From the NCBI GenBank assembly GCA_002027195.1, contig MWJO01000057.1, positions 1-51,628 of the forward strand: 51,628 nt of DNA, read 5' to 3'. The position numbers were made by a program, and so were the translations under genes. Origin of the DNA: Streptomyces sp. GKU 895 (lineage in GTDB: Bacteria > Actinomycetota > Actinomycetes > Streptomycetales > Streptomycetaceae). Below the pieces are notes generated by a model. It did no database searches. It worked only from the letters and a program-made list of their open reading frames with translations, and was not told the origin of the DNA. Of this stretch, positions 43,569 to 51,628 are shown in pieces (the first letter of the stretch is position 1; every line of letters begins with the position of its first letter).

Positions 43569-44087
43569 TCAGCCGGTCTTCCCGGCCGTCTTCGCCGACC
43601 GGTGCGCGAACCGGTCCTTGGCGTACCGCCCCCGGCGCTCCAGCGGCACCTGCCCGTGCGCTCCGGCCAGGCCGAACGCGGGCATGTCCGCGTAGATCGC
43701 CTCGTACGACCCCTCGGGCACCACATAGGCCTCGTGCCAGATCCCCACGTGGCCCTTGACCTTGCCCTCCCGCTCCTTGCGGTTGAGGAGCGCCCAGACC
43801 GGGTGGTGGCGCATCTCCGGCGCGTGGGCGTAGGCGTAGAGCTTCTCCTTGGACTCCCAGTACTGGACGACGTAGTACGTCCGCGGCGACGCCGTCAGCA
43901 TCACCTTGCCCAGCAGCCCCCGGCCCGGGTCCTTGGCGAGCTCCGCCAGCATGCGGAACATCGAGACCATCACCAGCCCCCACTGGTGCACCGCCCAGAA
44001 GTGGTTGATGCGCATCCCGATGAGCAGGACCACCACGTCCCCCTCGGCATCGGCGGTCGTACGGCCCAGCACCGGCTTCGCGAACAC
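43569..44087 (-). CDS. DUF4188 domain protein (monooxygenase-like)
   Basis: 172 residues, complete DUF4188. It shows VVVLLIGMRINHFWAVHQWG, GLLGKVMLTASPRTYYVVQY and SYEAIYADMPAFGLAGAHGQ. The fold is expected to be a ferredoxin-like dimeric barrel, as in small heme-degrading or antibiotic monooxygenases, but the reaction is unknown. It starts with GTG and is divergent from a MerR-family gene with operator-like repeats between them, so it is probably under that regulator's control. Confidence 0.88.
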   Translation of the reverse strand: MFAKPVLGRTTADAEGDVVVLLIGMRINHFWAVHQWGLVMVSMFRMLAELAKDPGRGLLGKVMLTASPRTYYVVQYWESKEKLYAYAHAPEMRHHPVWALLNRKEREGKVKGHVGIWHEAYVVPEGSYEAIYADMPAFGLAGAHGQVPLERRGRYAKDRFAHRSAKTAGKTG

Positions 44088-44110
44088 GGCTCCCCCACGA
44101 CTCCCTCGTC

Positions 44111-44158
44111 GGATAGCGGCACTATCCTTCTGAACGATGCTTGGATAGTGGCACTCCC
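44111..44158. promoter_or_regulatory. operator repeats between DUF4188 and MerR genes
   Basis: GGATAGCGGCACTATCC (44111-44127) is a 6-5-6 perfect palindrome. GGATAGTGGCACTCCC (44143-44158) repeats the left 13 bases with one change, 32 bp away. The second copy ends 18 bp before the MerR start. The positions suit divergent control and autoregulation. Confidence 0.6.
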
Positions 44159-44176
44159 CAATGAAAGGCGCAAGAC

Positions 44177-44821
44177 ATGCGGCTGGCCGAACTGAGCGAG
44201 CGCAGTGGGGTGTCCACGGCGACGATCAAGTACTACCTGCGCGAAGGGCTGTTGGCCCCGGGCCGCCAGATCAACACGACCACCGCCGAGTACGACGAGG
44301 AGCATCTGCGCCGGCTGCGGCTGATCCGCGCGATGATCCAGGTGGGCCGGGTGCCGGTGGCGACGGTCAAGGAGGTGCTGGGGCACGTCGACGACGACTC
44401 CCTGCCCCGCACGATGCGCCTGGGCGCGGCCGTGTGGGCCCTGCCGCAGATGCCGGAGCCGGACGCGGACGACGAGTTCGTACAGGGCGCGCGGGTCGCG
44501 ATGGAGGAGCTGCTCAGGACGCTGGGGTGGTCCAACGCCCAGGCCATGACGACGATCTCGCCGTCGTTCCGTTCCCTCGTGGTGGCGGCGGCCGCGCTGC
44601 GCCGGCTCGGCTACGACTGGAGTCCCGAGACGCTCGTGCCGTACGCCCGGCTGATGCACCAAGTCGCCGAGCTGGACATGGAGTTCATGGAGTCGCATGT
44701 CTCGGAGGCGGAGAAGGCGGAGGTGGCGGTGCTGGGCGTGGTGCTCGTCGAGCCGATGCTCCAGGCGCTGCACCGGCTCGCGCAGGAGGAGGAGTCGACG
44801 CGGCGGTACGGCTTCGAGTAG
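44177..44821 (+). CDS. MerR-family transcriptional regulator
   Basis: 214 residues. The N-terminal MerR DNA-binding domain is clear (MRLAELSERSGVSTATIKYY, LREGLLAPGR), followed by the wing (EYDEEHLRRLRLIRAMIQVG) and the dimerisation helix. The C-terminal ~110 residues are a helical domain without obvious metal-binding cysteines, unlike metal sensors. The substrate is unknown. An AAAGGCGCAAGAC ribosome site precedes the ATG. Confidence 0.92.
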   Translation: MRLAELSERSGVSTATIKYYLREGLLAPGRQINTTTAEYDEEHLRRLRLIRAMIQVGRVPVATVKEVLGHVDDDSLPRTMRLGAAVWALPQMPEPDADDEFVQGARVAMEELLRTLGWSNAQAMTTISPSFRSLVVAAAALRRLGYDWSPETLVPYARLMHQVAELDMEFMESHVSEAEKAEVAVLGVVLVEPMLQALHRLAQEEESTRRYGFE

Positions 44822-44851
44822 AGCGGCGGGAGCCGGTCGCCGGGAACGGCG

Positions 44852-44879
44852 AAGGCCCCCCACCGAAGTGGAGGGCCTT
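44852..44879. terminator. hairpin between MerR gene and tRNA cluster
   Basis: AAGGCCC.CCCAC-CGAA-GTGGaGGGCCTT stem. It is located so that it could end both the MerR transcript and the opposite tRNA transcript. Confidence 0.7.
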
Positions 44880-44887
44880 CCTCTACG

Positions 44888-44960
44888 TACCCCCGACCGG
44901 ATTCGAACCGGCGCTACCGCCTTGAGAGGGCGGCGTGCTAGGCCGCTACACAACGGGGGC
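44888..44960 (-). tRNA. tRNA-Glu (CTC)
   Basis: 73 nt, cloverleaf: acceptor GCCCCCG / CGGGGGT with discriminator A, anticodon arm CCGCC-CTCTCAA-GGCGG, T arm CCGG-TTCGAAT-CCGG. No encoded CCA. Confidence 0.95.
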
Positions 44961-44988
44961 GTGGAGCCTGCGTTACCGCAGGTCCGAG

Positions 44989-45060
44989 CTGGTCTACCTG
45001 GACTCGAACCAAGACTAACTGAACCAGAATCAGTCGTGCTGCCAATTACACCATAGACCA
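44989..45060 (-). tRNA. tRNA-Gln (CTG)
   Basis: 72 nt: acceptor TGGTCTA / TAGACCA plus G73, anticodon arm ACTGA-TTCTGGT-TCAGT, T loop TTCGAGT. No encoded CCA. Confidence 0.95.
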
Positions 45061-45080
45061 ATGTGGTTTAGACCAGTCAG

Positions 45081-45152
45081 TACCCCCGACCGGATTCGAA
45101 CCGGCGCTACCGCCTTGAGAGGGCGCGTGCTAGGCCGCTACACAACGGGGGC
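45081..45152 (-). tRNA. tRNA-Glu (CTC), one base short in the anticodon stem
   Basis: Identical to the first tRNA-Glu except that CACGCCGCC reads CACGCGCC, so it is 72 nt and the 5' side of the anticodon stem lacks one base. It is either a sequence error or a non-functional copy. The other two Glu copies are intact. Confidence 0.85.
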
Positions 45153-45214
45153 CCTAGCGATCCTGCATCGATGGTGGTGGGAGCTACCCGAGCCACCTTC
45201 GCGGGAAGGATCTG

Positions 45215-45287
45215 TACCCCCGACCGGATTCGAACCGGCGCTACTGCCTTGAGAGGGCAGCGTGCTAGGCCGCTACACAACGGGGGC
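45215..45287 (-). tRNA. tRNA-Glu (CTC)
   Basis: 73 nt, same body as the other two copies but with anticodon stem CTGCC / GGCAG, a compensatory pair change (C-G to T-A). Acceptor GCCCCCG / CGGGGGT, A73. Confidence 0.95.
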
Positions 45288-45308
45288 TTTGCAGATGAGC
45301 TCTGCGAG

Positions 45309-45380
45309 CTGGCCTACCTGGACTCGAACCAAGACTAACTGAACCAGAATCAGTCGTGCTGCCAATTACACCATAGGCCA
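45309..45380 (-). tRNA. tRNA-Gln (CTG)
   Basis: 72 nt, same as the other tRNA-Gln except for one acceptor pair (TGGCCTA / TAGGCCA). First gene of the cluster in the direction of transcription; a stem-loop CCCCTTCGGGG lies just upstream. Confidence 0.95.
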
Positions 45381-45471
45381 CTGGAACGCAAGCCCCGAAG
45401 GGGATCTTGTTCTAGTTTCGCGCTGTGGGTTTCCGGCCTCTCGGCCCGCTCCCCTCGGCGCAGGAAGAACA

Positions 45472-46203
45472 TTACCCGAAGGTGGACGGGGCTCCAAAAC
45501 GGGTATCCGCGCCGAGGATCGCGGGGAGTTCGGCGAGGGTGGCGATCCGGTGCGGGCCGACGGGTGGGGCGACGTCGGCGTACGCGCCGTCGCGGTTGAT
45601 CCACACCGAGAGCAGCCCGGCGTCGGCGGCGCCCCGGCCGTCGATCTCCGGGTGGTCCCCGACGTACGCCACCTCGTGCGGGGCGAGGTCCAGGGCGTCG
45701 CAGGCGGCGAGGAAGGCGGCGGCCTCCGGCTTGGAGACGCCGAGTTCGGCGGCGCACAGGATCGCCTCGAAGCGGTCGTGGACGCCGAGGACGCGCAGCT
45801 TGTGGTCCTGGACGTGGATGCTGGAGTTGGACAGCACCGCGTGCCGGTGGCTGGCGGCCAGGGCGTCCAGGGTCGGCAGGACGTCCGGGAACAGGGCCCA
45901 GACGGTCTCGTAGTGAGCCAGGTAACGCCGGAACCAGGCGTCGGCCTCGGCGTCGGTCAGCCGCTCGCCCAGGAACACTCGCACGCGGTCGCGGCGCTGG
46001 TCCTCGAAGGACACCTCGCCGGCCGAGAAGCGCGCCCACTGGGCGTCGGTGATCGTCCGCCAACGCACGAGGGCCTGCTCCGGAGTCTCGTCTCCGGTGA
46101 GCAGGCCCTCGGCCGTCAGATGCAGGCGCATGCCCTCGCGGTCCGCCGTGGTGTAGTCGAAGAGAGTGTCGTCGACGTCCCAGATCACGGCGTGAATGCT
46201 CAT
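45472..46203 (-). CDS. HAD-family hydrolase
   Basis: 243 residues with all HAD motifs: I WDVDDTLFDYTT (Asp nucleophile and Asp acid), II HAVLSNSSIH, III Lys in ELGVSKPEAAAF, and IV VGDHPEIDGRGAADAG. The helical cap between motifs I and II is of the C1 type seen in haloacid dehalogenase-like phosphatases. The substrate is unknown. The ATG at 46203 opens MSIHAVIWDVDD. Lies between the tRNAs and gltX. Confidence 0.92.
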   Translation of the reverse strand: MSIHAVIWDVDDTLFDYTTADREGMRLHLTAEGLLTGDETPEQALVRWRTITDAQWARFSAGEVSFEDQRRDRVRVFLGERLTDAEADAWFRRYLAHYETVWALFPDVLPTLDALAASHRHAVLSNSSIHVQDHKLRVLGVHDRFEAILCAAELGVSKPEAAAFLAACDALDLAPHEVAYVGDHPEIDGRGAADAGLLSVWINRDGAYADVAPPVGPHRIATLAELPAILGADTRFGAPSTFG

Positions 46204-46263
46204 GATCCGACGGTAACCCGGGCCGCGCGGGCGCGTCCGGCGATTGGGGTCACGCGACGGGGG

Positions 46264-47738
46264 TCACGCCGTCAGCTTCGCCAGGGCCGCGTCGATGCGG
46301 GCCAGCGTCGCCTCCTTGCCCAGGATCTCCAGGGACTCGAAGAGCGGCAGGCCGACGGTGCGGCCGGTGACGGCGACGCGGACCGGGGCCTGGGCCTTGC
46401 CGAGCTTGAGGCCGTGGGCCTCGCCGGCGGCCAGGACGGCCTCCTTCAGCGACTCCGCGGAGGTCCAGTCGGCCGCATCGAGCTTCTCCCGGGCCGTGGC
46501 CAGGAGCGCGTCGCTGCCCTCCTTCATCGCCTTCGCCCAGGACGGCTCGTCGAAGACCGGCTCCGCCAGGAAGAGGAAGTCGACGTTGTCAGTGATCTCC
46601 GACAGGACCTTCAGACGGGTCTGGGCGTGCGGGGCGATCGCCTGCCACTTCGCCTCGTCGAACTCCTCCGGCGACCAGGGCGCGAAGGGCGCCTGGAGCC
46701 AGGGGGCGCAGCGCTCGGTGAAGTCCTTCACGTCCAGCAGGCGGATGTGGTCGGCGTTGATCGCCTCGCACTTCTTCAGGTCGAAGCGTGCCGGGTTGGG
46801 GTTGACGTCCGCGATGTCGAAGGCCGCGATCAGCTCGTCGGTGCTGAAGATGTCCTTGTCCGCGGAGAGGGACCAGCCCAGCAGGGACAGGTAGTTGAGC
46901 AGGCCCTCCGGGAGGAAGCCGCGCTCGCGGTACAGGTTGAGCGAGGCCTGCGGGTCGCGCTTGGAGAGCTTCTTGTTGCCCTCGCCCATGACGTACGGCA
47001 GATGGCCGAACTGCGGGATGCCCTTGGCCACGCCCAGCTCGATGAGCGCCTTGTAGAGGGCGATCTGGCGGGGGGTGGAGGAGAGCAGGTCCTCGCCGCG
47101 CAGGACGTGGGTGATCTCCATCAGGGCGTCGTCGACCGGGTTGACGAGGGTGTAGAGCGGGGCGCCGTTCGCGCGGACGATGCCGTAGTCCGGGACGTTC
47201 TCCGGGGTGAAGGTCAGCTCGCCGCGGACCAGGTCCGTGAAGGTGATCGTCTCGTCGGGCATGCGGAAGCGGACGATCGGCTCGCGACCCTCGGCGCGGT
47301 AGGCCTCGACCTGCTCGGCGCTCAGGTCGCGGCAGTGGCCGTCGTAGCCGGAGGGCTTGCCGGCGGCGCGGGCGCCTCGCGGCGCTCGTCCAGCTCGGCC
47401 TGGGAGCAGTAGCAGTGGTAGGCGTGGCCGGCGTCGAGGAGCTTGGCGGCGACGTCCTTGTAGAGGTCCATGCGCTGCGACTGGCGGTAGGGCGCGTGCG
47501 GGCCGCCGATCTCGGGGCCCTCGTCCCAGTCGAAGCCGAGCCAGCGCATCGAGTCGAGCAGCTGCTGGTACGACTCCTCGGAGTCGCGGGCCGCGTCGGT
47601 GTCCTCGATGCGGAAGACCAGGGTGCCCTGGTGGTGCCGGGCGAAGGCCCAGTTGAACAGGGCGGTGCGGACCAGGCCCACGTGGGGGTTACCGGTGGGC
47701 GAGGGGCAGAAACGTACGCGGACGGGTGCGCTAGCCAC
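46264..47738 (-). CDS. gltX: glutamyl-tRNA synthetase, apparent frameshift
   Basis: Charges tRNA-Glu (and in most actinobacteria also tRNA-Gln, later amidated by GatCAB), so it is functionally linked to the adjacent Glu/Gln tRNAs. The class I motifs are PSPTGNPHVGLVRTALFNWA (HIGH-type) and KLSKRD (KMSKS-type). The frame is lost near 47371: after ELDERREA the expected ARAAGKPSGYDGHCRDLSAE is one base out of phase. GCGGCCCGC reads GCGCCCGC, as in glnK. Corrected length is 491 residues. An essential gene broken in its catalytic domain would be lethal, so this is most likely a sequence error. The GTG start at 47738 overlaps the FAH gene by 8 bp. Confidence 0.94.
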
Positions 47739-48507
47739 GCTTGACAACCTTGTTGGTGAGAGTGCCGATGCCTTCGATGGTGACGGCGACCTCGTCGCCG
47801 ACGGTGAGCGGTCCGACGCCTGCCGGGGTGCCCGTGAGGATCACGTCGCCGGGGAGCAGCGTCATGGCCTCGGAGATGTTGACGATCAGATCCTCGATCG
47901 GGTGGATCATCTCGCTGGTGCGGCCGAGCTGGCGCTGCTGGCCGTTGACCGTGAGCTGGATGGTGAGGTCGCTCGGGTCGAGGTCGGTCTCCACCCAGGG
48001 GCCGAGCGGGCACGAGGTGTCGAAGCCCTTGGCCCTGGCCCACTGCTTCTCGCGCCGCTGCACGTCACGGGCGGTGACGTCGATGGCGCAGGTGTAGCCG
48101 AGGATGACGTCCTTGACGCGCTCGCGCGGGACCTCGCGGCACATGCGGCCGATGACCACGGCCAGCTCGGCCTCGTGGTGGAGTTCCTCGGAGAAGGACG
48201 GGTACTGGATCTCGTCGCCGGGGCCGATCACCGAGGTGGACGGCTTGAAGAAGGCGAACGGGACGTCCGGGACGTCGTTGCCGAGTTCGCGGGCGTGCTC
48301 CGCGTAGTTGCGGCCGTAGGCCACGACCTTGTTGGGGAGCACCGGCGGCAGCAGCCGGACCTTGCTCAGCGGGACCTTCGTGCCGGAGAGCTCGAAGTCG
48401 GCGAACGGGATGCCCTTGATGATGTCGAGGACGAGCTCGTCCGGCTTGTCGCCCTCGACCGCGCCGAAGGCGACGTTCCCGTCGATGGAGAATCTGGCGA
48501 TGCGCAC
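47731..48507 (-). CDS. fumarylacetoacetate hydrolase-family protein
   Basis: 258 residues. FAH-family catalytic core: KVVAYGRNYAEHARELGN, metal-binding Glu/Asp residues in EELHHEAELAVVIG and YTCAIDVTARDVQRREKQWA, and the Lys/Thr motif LLPGDVILTGTPAGVGPL. Such enzymes cleave or hydrate 2-oxo acids (oxaloacetate decarboxylase, acylpyruvase, or catechol meta-cleavage hydratase); which one cannot be told. The GTG at 48507 is chosen (RIARFSIDGNVAFG). It is upstream of and overlaps gltX, a common Streptomyces arrangement. Confidence 0.92.
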   Translation of the reverse strand: MRIARFSIDGNVAFGAVEGDKPDELVLDIIKGIPFADFELSGTKVPLSKVRLLPPVLPNKVVAYGRNYAEHARELGNDVPDVPFAFFKPSTSVIGPGDEIQYPSFSEELHHEAELAVVIGRMCREVPRERVKDVILGYTCAIDVTARDVQRREKQWARAKGFDTSCPLGPWVETDLDPSDLTIQLTVNGQQRQLGRTSEMIHPIEDLIVNISEAMTLLPGDVILTGTPAGVGPLTVGDEVAVTIEGIGTLTNKVVKRG

Positions 48508-48644
48508 GGGATCCTTGCGCCCCTTAACTGAGCTGGCTGGAGTCTGACGCTCCAGGCTAACGCGGTCAGGGGCCGCTGCCTCGCGCATTACCGAGGGCGC
48601 CCCGCGCATCGGCGTGGGCGCCCTGGTGGTCGTACGGCTGTGAT

Positions 48645-48830
48645 CTACTCGGCGGCGGCGGTGACCGGGATCTCCATCAGGACCGTGCGGCGCGGGTTGG
48701 CCGTCTGGGCCGGGAGGTCGACGGAGTGCTCCGGGAGCTCCGGGGTCTGCAGGTCGTCGGCGTCCTCGAGGTGCGCCAGCGTCGTGCGCCGCGGGTTGGC
48801 TATGTTGCGGAACATCATCGTCGTCTTCAC
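48645..48830 (-). CDS. 61-residue peptide with duplicated ANPRRT motif
   Basis: Starts with GTG (or one of two ATGs four and five codons later): MKTTMMFRNIANPRRTTLAH, then LEDADDLQTPELPEHSVDLP, and AQTANPRRTVLMEIPVTAAA E. The unit ANPRRT-[T/V]-L occurs twice, 35 residues apart, around an acidic, Pro/Leu-containing middle. Codons are strongly G/C-ending, so it appears to be a real gene. No signal peptide, cysteine or known domain. It could be a small regulatory or adaptor peptide; a RiPP precursor is conceivable but no modifying enzyme is next to it. Confidence 0.6.
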   Translation of the reverse strand: MKTTMMFRNIANPRRTTLAHLEDADDLQTPELPEHSVDLPAQTANPRRTVLMEIPVTAAAE

Positions 48831-49431
48831 GGTTGCAGTGGACCTTGTCGTCCTCGGGCGTCGGCGGAGTCCCGAAGGACCCTCGCGCAGACGCGGGTTG
48901 TCAAAGTGTTACGTCATGTAAAGCGTCAGGCTAAACATGCAATTCCCCTCCGAAGCGCGGAAGACCCCATGATCCGCGTGTGAGTTTGCTCACGACCCCC
49001 GGGGCAAAGCGGTCAATTCCGACTCGCAACTCACCCCAACGAAACGGACATTGACCCCCTGAAGCCATCATTCCGCTCCTGATCATGGCGACTGGGACAC
49101 CCCTGTCACGTCAACGATCCGTAGGCATACGTCCGGTATCGTCCGGATCACTTTCTACGACCGGTGACTCCGCCCTCACGTGGTGTCACGTAGGTCACGG
49201 CCTGACCCACTGCCCTTGTTGGAGATCCGGCACTGTGCTGGAATCTCACGGACCGCCGCAGGATCGAGCCGGCGCACAGGGGGCGCCTCGAGCGCCGAGT
49301 GGCGGCGAGAGGGGGAGCCAGCGCCGGTCACTCACGACCATCGGGGGGCGTAATTCAGGACGCCCCTCAGTACGCCGACACCGTGCCGTCCGTTCACGCG
49401 GGGGGTGCCTGGTCCAGAGGTTGCGACGCTA
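48831..49431. other. 600-bp intergenic region upstream of cvnA
   Basis: No convincing gene in either strand; A+T content rises around 48890-49090. On the minus strand TTGCAT-N16-TACATG (about 48942-48915) may be a promoter for the 61-residue peptide. On the plus strand TTGGAG (49220-49225) with GAATCT sixteen bases later is a weak candidate for cvnA. Recurrent GTCACGT / ACGTGG-like words (49107-49200) hint at binding sites. Confidence 0.35.
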
Positions 49432-51628
49432 GTGCAGGGACGTTTCAAGAGGGATGGCAGTGCTTCGGCGGAGCCGGAGCCGCACGGCGGGACTGCCCCC
49501 AGCAATGGCAGCTCCTCGCCCCAGCACGCCCAGAACCCGGGCCAGGTGGCGTCCGGCGACGGAGGTGCGCGCTCCGGCGCGACGCCCTCCGGGGCCCCGA
49601 ACCCCACCGCTCCGACGGTCAAGCCGCCGAAGGGGCCGACCGGCCCCGGCTCGCGAATAGCGCTGCGCAACTGGCGTATCTCCACGCGCCTGGTGTCGCT
49701 GCTCGCGCTGCCCGTCGTCGCGGCCACCTCGCTGGGCGCACTGCGCATCAGCGACAACGTCAACGACATCCAGCAGCTCGAGAACATGAAGCTGCTCACG
49801 GACATGACCAAGCAGGCCACGGCCCTGGCCGAGGCGCTGCAGAACGAGCGTGACCAGTCGGCCGGCCCGCTGGCGCACGGCTCCAGCGCGAGCGACTACA
49901 CGATCAAGGGGCTGCGGGACAAGAGCGACCGCGCCATCGAGGACTTCGTCGACTCCTCCGAGGAGATCGGCAACCAGGGCAGCAGCCTCCAGGGCATCCG
50001 CGACAACGTGGTGCTCCTGGTGGCGAGCCTGCGCGAGATCGAGAAGGTCCGCAACAACGCCTACGAGGCCAAGGACAACTCCACGCAGACCGTGGAGGCC
50101 TACCACCGGCTGATCACGCAGCTGCTGGACCTCTCGCAGGACATGGCGCAGGCCACCAGCAACCCCGACATGATCCAGCGGACGCGTTCCCTGGCGGCCT
50201 TCTCCGCCGCCAAGGAGTACGCCTCCATCCAGCGCGCCGTCCTCGCCGCGCCCTGCCCGCGAACAAGACGTCCTTCGGCGACCTCTCCGAGAACGACCGG
50301 CTCTACGCCCAGTCGGCCCTGGAGAGCGAGGAGTCGGAGCTCAAGAGCTTCCAGTCCATCTACGGCAAGACCAGCGCCGTGGAACTGCTGGAGCCCATCG
50401 GCGACAACAACACGACGATCCAGTCCGCCGACACCTACGCCAGCCGCGCCCTGGACTCCACCAACGGTCTGGAGAACCTGGACAAGCGGTCGTACAAGGA
50501 CTGGCTCGACGACAGCTCCACCAAGATCGACCAGATGGGCAAGATCGAGAGCACCCTGCTCGAGCAGATGGAGCAGAAGGCCCGCGAGCTGCGCAACGAG
50601 TCGGAGAGCGAAGCGATCATCTCCGGTGCGCTGATCCTGCTGGTGCTCGGTATCTCGCTCGTCGGCGCCTTCGTCGTGGCCCGCTCCATGATCCGCTCGC
50701 TGCGCCGGCTGGAGGAGACCGCCACCAAGGTCGCCACCGACCGTCTGCCCGAGCTGGTCAAGCAGCTGTCCGAGTCCGACCCGCAGGACGTCGACACGTC
50801 CGTGGAGTCGGTCGGTGTGCACTCGCGCGACGAGATCGGCAAGGTGGCCGCGGCCTTCGACGACGTGCACCGCGAGGCGGTCCGCCTCGCCGCCGAGCAG
50901 GCCCTGCTGCGGGGCAACGTCAACGCGATGTTCACCAACCTCTCGCGCCGCTCCCAGGGTCTTATCCAGCGCCAGCTCTCGCTCATCTCCGAGCTGGAGT
51001 CGCGTGAGGCCGACCCGGACCAGCTGTCGTCGCTGTTCAAGCTCGACCACCTCGCGACGCGTATGCGCCGTAACGGTGAGAACCTCCTCGTCCTCGCCGG
51101 TGAAGAGCCCGGCCGCCGCTGGACCCGTCCGGTCCCGCTGGTCGACGTGCTCCGTGCCGCCGCCTCCGAGGTGGAGCAGTACGAGCGCATCGAGCTGGCA
51201 GCCGTGCCGACCACCGAAGTGGCCGGCCGGGTCGTCAACGACCTCGTGCACCTCCTCGCCGAGCTGCTCGAGAACGCGACCTCGTTCTCCTCGCCGCAGA
51301 CCAAGGTCAAGGTCACCGGTCACGCGCTGCCCGACGGCCGGGTGCTCATCGAGATCCACGACACCGGCATCGGCCTCTCCCCCGAGGACCTCGCCGCGAT
51401 CAACGAGCGGCTCGCCTCGCCGCCCACCGTGGACGTCTCGGTCTCCCGCCGCATGGGTCTGTTCGTGGTCGGCCGGCTGTCGCAGCGCCACGGCATCCGC
51501 ATCCAGCTCCGGCCGTCCGACTCCGGTGGTACGACCGCGCTGGTCATGCTGCCCGTCGACGTCGCCCAGGGCGGCAAGAAGCCGCAGCCCAAGCCCGGCC
51601 AGGGCGCCGGTGGCGGCGCCCCGTCCGC
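49432..51628 (+). CDS. cvnA: nitrate/nitrite-sensing-domain sensor kinase of a conservon (CvnA), partial, apparent frameshift
   Basis: First gene of a cvnABCD-type conservon; cvnB-D would lie past the right edge. The start is GTG (QGRFKRDGSASAEPEPHGG), with GTG at 49405 as alternative. Order: Pro/Gly-rich N-terminus, TM helix (TRLVSLLALPVVAATSLGAL), extracellular NIT sensing domain, second TM (IISGALILLVLGISLVGAF), HAMP-like linker, dimerisation region (LFKLDHLATRMRRNGENLLV) and HATPase with N box HLLAELLENATSFSSP and G box IHDTGIGLSPEDLAA. Near 50249 the frame changes: AAKEYASIQRAVLAA should continue LPANKTSFGDLSENDRLYAQ, one base out of phase (GCGGCCC reads GCGCCC). CvnA-type proteins link to a roadblock/GTPase system in S. 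coelicolor. Confidence 0.9.

Noticed and set aside
50100..51491. Long leftward open frame opposite cvnA
   Set aside because: Antisense to conserved kinase domains, with no recognisable motif.
1..51628. Interpretation of the frameshifted genes as pseudogenes
   Set aside because: The affected genes include essential ones (gltX, ddl), both halves keep perfect family motifs, and the indels cluster in one sequence context.

Overview
The window looks like core chromosome of a Streptomyces species. The base composition is very G+C rich with G/C-ending codons and many GTG starts. The gene set and order (glnD-glnK-amtB-nsdA, ftsY, glcP, smc, mutM-rnc-rpmF, coaD-rsmD-recG, rpmB, thiD-thiL, ddl, gpsA-plsC, cofC, hupS, leuCD-ndgR, a Glu/Gln tRNA cluster, gltX, cvnA) matches the S. 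coelicolor region around SCO5585 to SCO5544 as I remember it. No phage, insertion sequence, CRISPR array or biosynthetic cluster is visible.

Layout: 1-2.9 kb holds the nitrogen-sensing operon amtB-glnK-glnD (minus strand) with a GlnR-like site upstream. 3-4.5 kb is the developmental repressor nsdA. 5-9.6 kb holds a small primase-polymerase-like protein, ftsY, a luciferase-like oxidoreductase and the glucose permease glcP. 9.8-14.4 kb is smc with a small coiled-coil protein and an acylphosphatase. 14.6-17 kb has a secreted/anchored CAP protein and a divergent flavodoxin/HxlR redox pair. 17-25.3 kb is a minus-strand run mutM, rnc, rpmF, DUF177, a SepIVA-like coiled-coil protein, coaD, rsmD and recG. 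25.4-30.2 kb is an HSP90-like ATPase with a large TPR partner. 30-40 kb holds a DAK2 protein, rpmB, thiD-thiL, a RAM-domain protein, ddl, gpsA-plsC, cofC and hupS. 40-43.5 kb is leucine biosynthesis (leuCD) with its regulator ndgR. 43.6-45.4 kb has a DUF4188/MerR pair and five tRNAs. The right end has a HAD hydrolase, gltX, an FAH-family protein, a 61-residue peptide gene and the start of a cvnA conservon.

Most notable: (1) recG is interrupted exactly in its Walker A Lys/Thr step by an intein of about 337 residues. It starts with Ala and carries the Trp/Cys/Thr signature of class 3 inteins plus two LAGLIDADG motifs, in visibly A+T-richer DNA. (2) A short Streptomyces intergenic repeat, present four times in the window, has one copy lying in frame inside the SMC hinge, where it adds residues to the protein. 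(3) An HSP90-like/TPR gene pair sits between recG and the DAK2 gene. (4) Eleven otherwise well-conserved genes each carry one apparent frameshift, and one tRNA lacks a base. Several share a GCGGCCC to GCGCCC context, so I read these mainly as sequence errors, not decay. Coordinates for such genes span the whole reconstructed gene.
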